A DNA stretch of 64,000 bases from Novosphingobium terrae (GTDB taxonomy: Bacteria; Pseudomonadota; Alphaproteobacteria; Sphingomonadales; Sphingomonadaceae), in the NCBI RefSeq assembly GCF_017163935.1, contig NZ_JABVZR010000002.1, positions 1-64,000 on the forward strand, in the 5' to 3' direction. Both the position numbers and the translations under genes were made by a program. Below the pieces are notes generated by a model. It did not search any database, was not told the origin of the DNA, and saw only the letters and a program-made list of their open reading frames with translations. Shown here piece after piece: positions 57,196-64,000 of the stretch (positions are counted from its first letter, which is position 1; the number at the start of each line of letters is the position of its first letter).

Positions 57196-58226
57196 CACCG
57201 CCGCGCAGATGTTCCCAGCCTGAAACGGGCCAACATATCCCGAAACGTCAGCCCGGCATCGATCTGCGTGTAGATGCGCATGGGTCGACCATCCGGGCGC
57301 GCCACATAGCTGCCATTGCCGAGCAGGCGCGGCGTGGGCATCGAGGCAAAGCGGCAGGATGTCGGATCAGGCTGCATCGGAGGAACCAATGCGGTCAGTG
57401 TGACCAGCGGACTGTCGCCCAACACATAGGCATCGGTTAAGGGCACCGGCGGCATGCCGGGGATCTTGGCGAGCATCTCGGGAATGGCATCGACCCGGCC
57501 CTTCAGATAGGCCCCAAGCGGCCCTGTTGTGCCCAGCTCCTCCAGTTCGGCGGTGGAGAACAGCATCTGGCTGTAAGCGTCGGACGGCACCTGCCAGATC
57601 TCGATATCGGACTCGTTGAACAGCACCTGCGCGGCAATGGGGTCGATCGAGAAGTTGAATTCAGGTTCACCCGCCTTCACGCCGGGATTGCCGAAACCGG
57701 GATGCGTGTTGCCCCCGATCCAGATCAGCTTGATCCGTCGCCCGATCCGGGGTTCGCTGAGCCAGGCGAGGGCCAGATCGGTCAGACCCGCGCCCGAGGC
57801 ATAGATCAGCGGTTCCTTGGCATCATCGCGCATCGCCTCCCGCACGATGGCGGCCGAAGCGGCGCTCGACTTCCATGATGAGCGGGACGGGATCGGTGCC
57901 TCCGCCCCCGCGATGGGCTTATGTGTGCGATCAAGCTGCATGATCGCCAGCAGCTCTCGCGCCCGATCAGCGGAATCCCTTGCATCATGGCCGCTGCTGA
58001 AGGCTGCGGGCAGATGCGAGCCAATGATCAGCGGAATGCTCACCGAGCGGCAGAGAACATGGTGCGCCAGCTGGAACAGCCCGTCAGGATCGCCCGCGAA
58101 ATCATTGTCCAGAATGACCCGCGCCAACAGCGGCTGGCTGGCCAGAGCAGCGGTGGCATGCGGCAGGCCGGTCAGGCAGGCGATGGTCGATCCGACAAAC
58201 AGTCTGCGGTCCAGCGTCAGGGGCAC
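57195..58226 (-). CDS. Exported nucleoside hydrolase-like protein
   Basis: This 343-residue protein has inosine-uridine nucleoside hydrolase marks: DNDFAGDPDG (the DxDxxxDD calcium site, with changes), KLIWIGGNTHPG and EFNFSIDPIAAQVLF. The GTG at 58226 has AGGAGAG upstream. An N-terminal signal with LDRRLFVGSTIACLTG, twin-arginine-like, precedes the domain, so it probably acts in the periplasm. It would release bases and ribose from extracellular nucleosides. The altered calcium motif leaves activity uncertain. Confidence 0.8.
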   Translation of the reverse strand: MPLTLDRRLFVGSTIACLTGLPHATAALASQPLLARVILDNDFAGDPDGLFQLAHHVLCRSVSIPLIIGSHLPAAFSSGHDARDSADRARELLAIMQLDRTHKPIAGAEAPIPSRSSWKSSAASAAIVREAMRDDAKEPLIYASGAGLTDLALAWLSEPRIGRRIKLIWIGGNTHPGFGNPGVKAGEPEFNFSIDPIAAQVLFNESDIEIWQVPSDAYSQMLFSTAELEELGTTGPLGAYLKGRVDAIPEMLAKIPGMPPVPLTDAYVLGDSPLVTLTALVPPMQPDPTSCRFASMPTPRLLGNGSYVARPDGRPMRIYTQIDAGLTFRDMLARFRLGTSARR

Positions 58227-58486
58227 GATGCTCTCTCCTCGTCTTATGCTTTGGAGCGCCTTTTTCGTGAATTGCAGGATCAAGTAAAATATGCGTTTTT
58301 GTCCGATCCATAGGCAGTCCCTATGCAAGGGCTTGCGCAACCTCCCTACCCCTTTTGGCCAAGGGCCCAGCTACTTCCAATGCCCGGTTGAGCCGAAAGG
58401 CAAACTGCGGAACCTTCGCACCCGGTTGAAGCCCGTCCGAGCGGCAAGAGTCGTCCAGGGCCTGTCAGCCTGCGTGAGGTGCTGCG
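58227..58486. other. 260-base divergent intergenic region
   Basis: No gene or RNA is visible. CCCGGTTGA occurs twice on the forward strand (58383-58391 and 58421-58429). AT-rich sequence near 58262-58300 probably holds the nucleoside hydrolase promoter, but I could not define boxes. Confidence 0.4.
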
Positions 58487-59932
58487 ATGCAATTGACCTT
58501 CATCGGTCTCATTCAGCTGGTGTTCGGAGGGGTGATCTTCTTTGGCGGGTCGCTGCGCCATGCCGTCACCTTCATGATCATCTCGGGCCTGTTCGCGGGC
58601 AGTGCGGCCATCGTGCTGCCGGGGCTGGGAGGCTCCTCGATCCCGCCGATCCAGTTTGCCTGCCTGATCGTCTACATGCGCATTCTGGCACCGCGCGGCG
58701 GCTTTCTGGCCCTGCTGCCCGAGGCGATCCGCGCCAACCGCTGGCTGGCGCTCTACACCTTCTATGGGGTGGCGACCGCCATGATCGCCCCGCGCCTCTT
58801 CGCCAATCAGATCGATGTGACGCCGCTGCGCTTCGACGATGCCCGCACCCTGTTCGACACCGTGCCGCTGGCGCCATCCACCCAGAACATCACCACCAGC
58901 GTCTATATGCTGGGCACTTTCGCTGTCGCCGTGGCGGCCTATCTGGTGACGCGGCTGCGCGGCGGGGTGGCCACGGTGATCACGGCGGCCATTCTGGTCA
59001 GCTGGCTGCATATCGTGCTGGGGCTGCTGACGGCGATGGCGGCGGGCACACCGCTCAACGCCGTGTTCGAGGTGATGCGCAACGGCAGCTATGCCCAGCT
59101 CGACCAGTCGGTCGGTGGCTTCGTGCGGATCAGGGGCTTCTTTCCCGAAAGCTCCTCCTACGCCGATTTCGCCTTCGCCTATTTCACGCTCAATGCCGAG
59201 CTGTGGTATCGCTCGATCTGGCCTCGCGAGACAGGCATCACCGCGCTGGCGCTGGCCATCCTGCTGGTGATCAGCACCTCCTCCACGGCCTATCTGGCGC
59301 TGGCGGCCTATCTGGCCTTCTTTATCCTGCGCATCATCATGATGCCGCATCTGGCGCAACTGGGGCGGATGAAGCAATTGCTGGTGGCCACGCTGGCGGG
59401 GCTGCTGGTGATGTCGGTCGCCTTTCTGGCCGCACCGCAACTCCTCTCCAGCGTCTCGGACATGATCCTGCATATGACGGTGGACAAGTCGGATTCCGAC
59501 TCCGCTCAGCAGCGCCTGTTCTGGGCGATGCAGGGGCTGGAGGCTTTCAAGGCCTCCTATGGGCTGGGCGTCGGGCCGGGCAGCTTCCGTTCCTCAAGTC
59601 TGGTGACATCGATGATCGGTTCCACGGGCGTTGCCGGATGCGGCGCCTTCCTGGCCTATGCCTATTCGGTGTTTCAGCCCACGCGGCATTCCAGCTTCGG
59701 CGTCAGCGCCGATCTGGCTCTGACCATCGGAGGCGCCTTTGCCACCGCCGCGCTGCTGGCGCTGATCCCCGCCTGCCTGATTGCGCCTAGTGCCGATCTG
59801 GGTTCCAATGTCGCGCTGTTCGCGGGGGTTGCCGTGGCGCTGCGGCCTCTGGCCCCGCCCCGTCAGGCGCCTCCTGTGGCAGCGGCGACTGATCCGGGGC
59901 CTGCCCTTTTGCCGTCCGCGATGGAGGGTTAA
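58487..59932 (+). CDS. O-antigen ligase/polymerase-like membrane protein (Wzy/WaaL superfamily)
   Basis: This 481-residue inner-membrane protein has about 11 hydrophobic segments and a large periplasmic loop (about 205-245: GGFVRIRGFFPESSSYADFAF) in which arginines and an FPESS element are typical of O-antigen ligase/polymerase proteins. GAGG precedes the ATG. The GT2 gene starts three bases after its stop. Together they suggest synthesis of an exopolysaccharide or lipopolysaccharide part. Ligase and polymerase cannot be separated from sequence alone. Confidence 0.78.
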   Translation: MQLTFIGLIQLVFGGVIFFGGSLRHAVTFMIISGLFAGSAAIVLPGLGGSSIPPIQFACLIVYMRILAPRGGFLALLPEAIRANRWLALYTFYGVATAMIAPRLFANQIDVTPLRFDDARTLFDTVPLAPSTQNITTSVYMLGTFAVAVAAYLVTRLRGGVATVITAAILVSWLHIVLGLLTAMAAGTPLNAVFEVMRNGSYAQLDQSVGGFVRIRGFFPESSSYADFAFAYFTLNAELWYRSIWPRETGITALALAILLVISTSSTAYLALAAYLAFFILRIIMMPHLAQLGRMKQLLVATLAGLLVMSVAFLAAPQLLSSVSDMILHMTVDKSDSDSAQQRLFWAMQGLEAFKASYGLGVGPGSFRSSSLVTSMIGSTGVAGCGAFLAYAYSVFQPTRHSSFGVSADLALTIGGAFATAALLALIPACLIAPSADLGSNVALFAGVAVALRPLAPPRQAPPVAAATDPGPALLPSAMEG

Positions 59933-59935
59933 GCC

Positions 59936-60949
59936 ATGGACCCGGTCACCCCTGCCCCGCGTTTCAGCGTGATCATCGCCAATTTCAACTATGTCCGCTT
60001 TGTCGCGCGGGCCATCGAGAGCGCGCTCAACCTTGACTGGCCCCATATCGAGGTGATCGTCGTCGATGATGGATCGAGCGACGGATCGCGCGCGGTGATC
60101 GAAGGCTTTGGTGAGCGGGTGAAGGCCATCTTCCAGCCCAATGGCGGGCAGAGATCCGCCAACAACACCGGCTTTGCCGCCTCGCAGGGCGACATTGTCG
60201 TTTTCCTCGATGCCGATGACATTCTCGATCCCCATTTCGCGCGTGCGGTCGCCGCGGTGTGGAGACCGGGGGTCAGCAAGGTGCAGGTGCAGATGCAGCG
60301 CGTCGATGTCGAGGAGCGCTCGCTGGGCTCGGTTCTGCCCGCCATCGCTCAGGCCCCGCGCCCGGAAGACGTGCGGCGCTGGACCGTCGAGATGACCGAA
60401 TATCCCACGCCGCCCGGTTCGGGCAACGCCTATGCGCGGGATTTTCTGGCGCGTTTCTTCCCCATCGGCCCCGAGCATGACAGCTTCACCGATTCCACCT
60501 GTCTGGCGCTGGCGCCGCTGCTGGGGGATGTGATCACCGTGCTGCAACCGCTGGTGCTGTACCGGCAGCATGGGGGGAACGACAGCAACCTCTTCGCCTC
60601 CCCCGGGCGCTTCGGGCGCGAGGTGGCGCGGGCCATGTCACGCCAGCGCAGCGCCGAAAGCATCTGCAACGAGCTTGGCGCGCCGCCGCCGAACAAGGCG
60701 CGCTTGCGCTCAAGCCGGCATCTGCTGCAACTGCGCGTCGCCTCGCTGCGGATGGACCCTTCGGGCCATCCCCTGCCCGAGGACAGCCGCAGGGTCGCCC
60801 TGATCGATGCCATCCATTCGGTGGCCCGTCGCGGTTTCGATCCGCTGTCCAAGCGGCTGGCGGTCGCCCTCTGGTCGATCGCGACTCTGACCGCGCCGCG
60901 CCCGCTGGCCGACCGACTGGTGCGGTGGCGTTTCCGGGCGGCTCATTAG
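59936..60949 (+). CDS. Glycosyltransferase family 2
   Basis: This 337-residue protein has the GT-A fold: SVIIANFNYVRFVARAIES at the N-terminus, VIVVDDGSSDGS, and the DxD-type FLDADD that binds metal and nucleotide sugar. It starts three bases after the membrane polymerase-like gene and is co-transcribed. It adds a sugar to a lipid-linked glycan on the cytoplasmic side. The sugar is unknown. Its end overlaps the end of the convergent hydrolase gene by four bases. Confidence 0.88.
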   Translation: MDPVTPAPRFSVIIANFNYVRFVARAIESALNLDWPHIEVIVVDDGSSDGSRAVIEGFGERVKAIFQPNGGQRSANNTGFAASQGDIVVFLDADDILDPHFARAVAAVWRPGVSKVQVQMQRVDVEERSLGSVLPAIAQAPRPEDVRRWTVEMTEYPTPPGSGNAYARDFLARFFPIGPEHDSFTDSTCLALAPLLGDVITVLQPLVLYRQHGGNDSNLFASPGRFGREVARAMSRQRSAESICNELGAPPPNKARLRSSRHLLQLRVASLRMDPSGHPLPEDSRRVALIDAIHSVARRGFDPLSKRLAVALWSIATLTAPRPLADRLVRWRFRAAH

Positions 60950-61953
60950 CGCATCGGCGTGATATCGCCGGTATAGGTCTGCCCGATGGGCGGAAACGCC
61001 GTGGCTTGCCTCTGCAGATAGCGGTCAAAGAAGGCGCGGATGACCTGCGCATGCGCCGATTGTCGCCCGGCCAGCGCCTGCCGATCGTCACGCAGACCCG
61101 CAAAAGGATGCCGCCATGACCACCCCGGCCACGCCCCGGAGAGCTCCTCATGCGAGACATGACCGGCACGCAGCCAGACAAAATCCGCGCGTCCCCGATA
61201 AGGCTGGTGGATGGCCCGGTCGGCAGCGCAACCCTGCGCCAAAGCCCTTTGCGCCGGGTCAGACGAACGCAACCAGCCGTCAGGCGGGAAATCATCATCG
61301 ATGTAGAAAAGCAGATAGGGCCGCGCGAGAACCTTATGCGACGCCTCGCCAAACAGCCAACCGTCGAGATTGACCACCGCCTTGATGCGCGGATCGGCGA
61401 TGGCCTGCTCTACGCCCGTCGCCCCGCCCCAGGAAAAGCCCAGAAAGCCGATCCGCGCCGGATCGATCTGTGCGCCAAACTCGGGCGAGGCCAGCACAGC
61501 ATCCAGAATGGCACTGCCCTTCTCCGCCGCCTTTTGCACCCTGCGGCCAGCCAGCGCGAAAGAGGCGGCATAGGCCTGCGGTGTCGCCTCATCGAACCGG
61601 GCGTGGCGCAGAGCAGCGTCGGTTGGGCTTTCGCCTGAACGGGGCGGATCATGCGACAGATCGTCGAAGGCCACGGCCACATAGCCATGGCTGGCCAGAT
61701 CGCTTAACTGGCGCGATCCGATCTCGGCACGGTCCCCCCAACCCGGCGCATAAAGGATCAGAGGCCGGGGGCCCGTCACCCCCTCGGGCCGCCAGATCAG
61801 GATTCGGTGGGGGCCATCGCGCGTGGCGATAACAGAGCGCGACATTTGCACCCGCCAGGGCCCCGGCGGCATATCCGGCGCGCGGCGCAAGCCGAAGGCC
61901 AGCGCCACCGCGCAAACGATCAGCAGCGCCGCGCCTGTCACGATCAGGCGCAT
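60946..61953 (-). CDS. Alpha/beta hydrolase (PAF-acetylhydrolase/dienelactone-hydrolase-like)
   Basis: This 335-residue protein has an N-terminal membrane anchor or signal (LIVTGAALLIVCAVALAFG), an oxyanion loop LILYAPGWGDRAEI, nucleophile FLGFSWGGATG, an aspartate near VVNLDGWLF and a late histidine near AGHVSHEEL. This resembles the PAF-AH and acetylxylan branch. The ATG lies one base after the stop of the NRPS-type gene (TGAGATG), so it is translated by coupling and may tailor or release the product of that protein. It could also act on an ester in the envelope. Confidence 0.78.
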   Translation of the reverse strand: MRLIVTGAALLIVCAVALAFGLRRAPDMPPGPWRVQMSRSVIATRDGPHRILIWRPEGVTGPRPLILYAPGWGDRAEIGSRQLSDLASHGYVAVAFDDLSHDPPRSGESPTDAALRHARFDEATPQAYAASFALAGRRVQKAAEKGSAILDAVLASPEFGAQIDPARIGFLGFSWGGATGVEQAIADPRIKAVVNLDGWLFGEASHKVLARPYLLFYIDDDFPPDGWLRSSDPAQRALAQGCAADRAIHQPYRGRADFVWLRAGHVSHEELSGAWPGWSWRHPFAGLRDDRQALAGRQSAHAQVIRAFFDRYLQRQATAFPPIGQTYTGDITPMR

Positions 61954-61954
61954 C

Positions 61955-64000
61955 TCAAAAACCCAGCGCCTCCAGCCTCTGGCGGATCGCCGGGCCCATC
62001 ACGGCAGCGCCTTCGGGGCGGAAGATCGTATCATGGCTGCCGGGCACCTCGATCCTGTCGAACCGTCCTTCGATATGGCCCGTCCAGCCAAAATCGGGAG
62101 GGAACAACCGCCCCGGCCGCATCTCCATATTGCGGAAGAACAGCACGTCACCGGGATAGGGTTCCAGATCGAAACGCGCCTGACTGGGCCGCAGTACCTC
62201 CTCGGGGAACCAGCGGTTGTTGTCCTGCAGGGGATCATGCACCTCGCCCAGCGAGGTGATGCCCAGCTGCCGCAGCATGGCGCTGATGTGCAGGCGCCGC
62301 GCCAGCCGGTAATTGTCGATCCATTGCGCCATCGTCAGCTCGCCCGAGGCCACGCGCTGGCGCAAAGCGTTAAAGCTGCGCCCCCGCACCTGCCATGCCC
62401 TGATGTGGCGATCCAGAAAGGACATGTTTTCGCGAAAACCGGGGCGATACGTGTCAACCAGCACCACCAGCGGCACGTCCTCGCCTTCCGAGCGCAGGAT
62501 GCGCGCCGCCTCCAACGCGATGGCCCCAAAGATGCACAGGCCGAACAGCACATAGGGCCCATGGGGCCGCGCCAGCCGGATCATCTCCACCGCATCGCGG
62601 GCATGGTCCGAGAAATGGCGGAGCGGCAGAGCCATCCGCACCGGCGAGGGGCAGAACTGGATGTCATAGAAGGGATGCCCGCCCTCGATGGCCCGCGCCA
62701 CCGGATAGAGCAGCGAGGCATTGTTGATCGCCATGATCGGCACCCCGTCCCCCTCCGCCCGCAGAGGGATGATACGCTGGCGCAAAGCCTCCAGCCGGGG
62801 ATTGACCCGCGCGCGCGGGGGCACAGGCTTTGACTTCTGCGGCGCTGTTTCCGGCGCGGGGCTGGCAGGGCGCCGTTCATGGGGCTCAAGCACCGCCAGC
62901 TCGGCAAGGAGCGCTTGCGGATGCGCCACCGCCCCTTCCATCACCTTGCGCCAGACGGCCAGCAGCGCGTCAATCGTGGCGCTGTCGTAAAGCGCGCTGG
63001 CGCCCTCGCAGGAAATCCGCCAGCCCTCCTCGCGCCCGACCATGAACAGGCTGAGATCCCACAGCGCGCCTGCCGAATGGCCGGGAGCAGAGGCGACGCG
63101 GAAAGCACCGAACTGGCGATCGGCGTCGCGCCCTGTCGAGATATAGGTGTGCTGCACCACCAGATTGACCTTGTAGAGGGGCCTACCCTCTGCGGCCCCC
63201 GCCAGCCGCGCCACCTCGGCAAAGGGTAGCAGCTGGTTCTGTGTTGCCTCAAGCGTCACGCCGCGCACACGCTCGGCGAAGGTGAGGAAATTATCGGCAG
63301 GCATCACCGGCAGACGCAGCACCACCGTGTTGAGCAACTGGCCGACGATATGCTCGGCATCGGGGTCTTCACGCCCGGCGGTCTGCGTGCCCAGCACCAC
63401 CTCGCCTGCGCCGGACACCAGATGCAGCGCTGCCGCCGCCGCTGCCGTGGTGAGCGAAAAGAGCGTATGGCGGTTGGCATGGGCCAGATGTTCAAAAGCC
63501 GTGGTCAGCGATTTGGGCAGCAGCACCGAGCGGATCTGCCCCTCGCAATCGGTACGCGGCCCGGGACGGTCAGGGGTGATCCCGAAATGCGGCAGACCCG
63601 CCAGCTGGCCCCGCCAGTAATCGCGCTGCGCGTCCAGCGCGCCACTGGCCAGCACATCATTTTGCCACAGCGCATAATCGCCGAACTGCATCTCGACCGG
63701 CGCGAGATCGGCCGGAGCACCGCCATCCGCCGCGGCCGCCAGCCTGCCGAATTCCTGACTCAGCAGATCGACCGACCAGCCGTCGATCACCAGCTGATGG
63801 AAGGTGAAATGAACATAGGCCAGATCCGCCGCCAGCCTGACGAGCAGGACCCGAAACAGCGGCGCGATGCCATCGGCCACGGCGAAATGTTTGCGCGCCT
63901 CCGTCACGCCCAGCCGGTCCAGCTCCGCGTCACGCTGCGGCGAAGGCAGATGCCGCAGATCGACCACATCGGGCTTGAAGGCCAGCTTGCGCAGCACCTC
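61955..64000 (-). CDS. NRPS fragment: degenerate condensation domain followed by thioesterase, N-terminus beyond the window
   Basis: The open frame gives 681 residues from the right edge to the stop. A condensation domain covers about 1-380: HQLVIDGWS (usual HHxxxDG, second His replaced by Gln), FGDYALWQ, GQLLNTVVLRL and NQLLPFAEVARL. A linker (about 380-430) is followed by a thioesterase (about 430-681) with FGLCIFGAIALEAA, where Cys is the likely nucleophile, VLVDTYRPG and PGSHDTIFRPEG. No adenylation or carrier domain is present between them. The start lies right of base 64000. Confidence 0.8.
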   Translation of the reverse strand, partial: EVLRKLAFKPDVVDLRHLPSPQRDAELDRLGVTEARKHFAVADGIAPLFRVLLVRLAADLAYVHFTFHQLVIDGWSVDLLSQEFGRLAAAADGGAPADLAPVEMQFGDYALWQNDVLASGALDAQRDYWRGQLAGLPHFGITPDRPGPRTDCEGQIRSVLLPKSLTTAFEHLAHANRHTLFSLTTAAAAAALHLVSGAGEVVLGTQTAGREDPDAEHIVGQLLNTVVLRLPVMPADNFLTFAERVRGVTLEATQNQLLPFAEVARLAGAAEGRPLYKVNLVVQHTYISTGRDADRQFGAFRVASAPGHSAGALWDLSLFMVGREEGWRISCEGASALYDSATIDALLAVWRKVMEGAVAHPQALLAELAVLEPHERRPASPAPETAPQKSKPVPPRARVNPRLEALRQRIIPLRAEGDGVPIMAINNASLLYPVARAIEGGHPFYDIQFCPSPVRMALPLRHFSDHARDAVEMIRLARPHGPYVLFGLCIFGAIALEAARILRSEGEDVPLVVLVDTYRPGFRENMSFLDRHIRAWQVRGRSFNALRQRVASGELTMAQWIDNYRLARRLHISAMLRQLGITSLGEVHDPLQDNNRWFPEEVLRPSQARFDLEPYPGDVLFFRNMEMRPGRLFPPDFGWTGHIEGRFDRIEVPGSHDTIFRPEGAAVMGPAIRQRLEALGF

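Noticed and set aside
58291..59790. A 499-codon plus-strand frame over the polymerase-like gene
   Set aside because: Arg/Gly-rich and lacking membrane helices; the overlapping 58487-59932 frame has the correct topology and a ribosome site.
1..64000. CRISPR arrays, rRNA, tRNA, insertion sequences or prophage
   Set aside because: I found no regularly spaced repeats, no cloverleaf-like or rRNA sequence, and no transposase, integrase or phage structural motifs in any frame.

Overview
The window looks like chromosome of a sphingomonad, most likely Novosphingobium. It is GC-rich and alphaproteobacterial in style. It carries three TonB-dependent receptors beside catabolic genes, a tad minor-pilin operon, and a mannonate dehydratase that matches the Novosphingobium aromaticivorans ManD in length and in the numbering of its key residues. 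I see no rRNA, tRNA, CRISPR array, phage or insertion sequence. All assignments rest on motif reading and remembered families; no database was searched.

Bases 1-16221 form a plant cell-wall sugar region. It holds uronate isomerase (cut by the left edge), a GntR regulator, mannonate dehydratase, a hexuronate-type transporter, a GH31 glycosidase, an esterase, a TonB receptor, and a coupled GH28/GH106 pair suited to pectin. Inside it sits a small redox-stress unit: an RclR-like AraC regulator divergent from an AhpD-like protein and an RclC-like membrane protein.

Bases 16381-22269 hold a P-loop kinase-like gene, a glutathione transferase facing a YafY/WYL regulator across a perfect 24-base palindrome, three Tad pilus genes (TadE, TadE/F, TadG with a vWA domain) and a TetR regulator. 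Bases 22365-30198 hold an O-methyltransferase followed by a distinctive run: a TetR protein with two DNA-binding domains, an MFS carrier, a TonB receptor, a PI-PLC-like phospholipase and an unknown Tat-exported protein. Repeated sites flank this run, and I regard it as the best candidate for an undescribed regulated system.

Bases 30211-38640 are a patchwork of regulators (Lrp, AraC, LysR) beside VOC, EamA, hydrolase, POT peptide transporter and AttM/BlcC-like lactonase genes. Several pairs have a palindrome or direct repeat between them. Bases 38641-53084 look like a ring-cleavage catabolic cluster for an aromatic compound: FAH-family enzyme, cupin, two SDRs, MFS, C-C hydrolase, VOC, ABM, extradiol dioxygenase, MarR, tannase/feruloyl esterase-like protein, TonB receptor and an FAD/NAD(P) protein.

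The right end holds DUF2171, a CYTH-CHAD protein with no canonical start codon, an Rrf2 regulator with a 32-base inverted repeat and a very short leader, an NDH-2-like dehydrogenase, an exported nucleoside hydrolase-like protein, an O-antigen ligase/polymerase-like protein and a GT2. It ends with a coupled pair: an unusual NRPS fragment (condensation then thioesterase, catalytic His replaced, no carrier domain) and an alpha/beta hydrolase.
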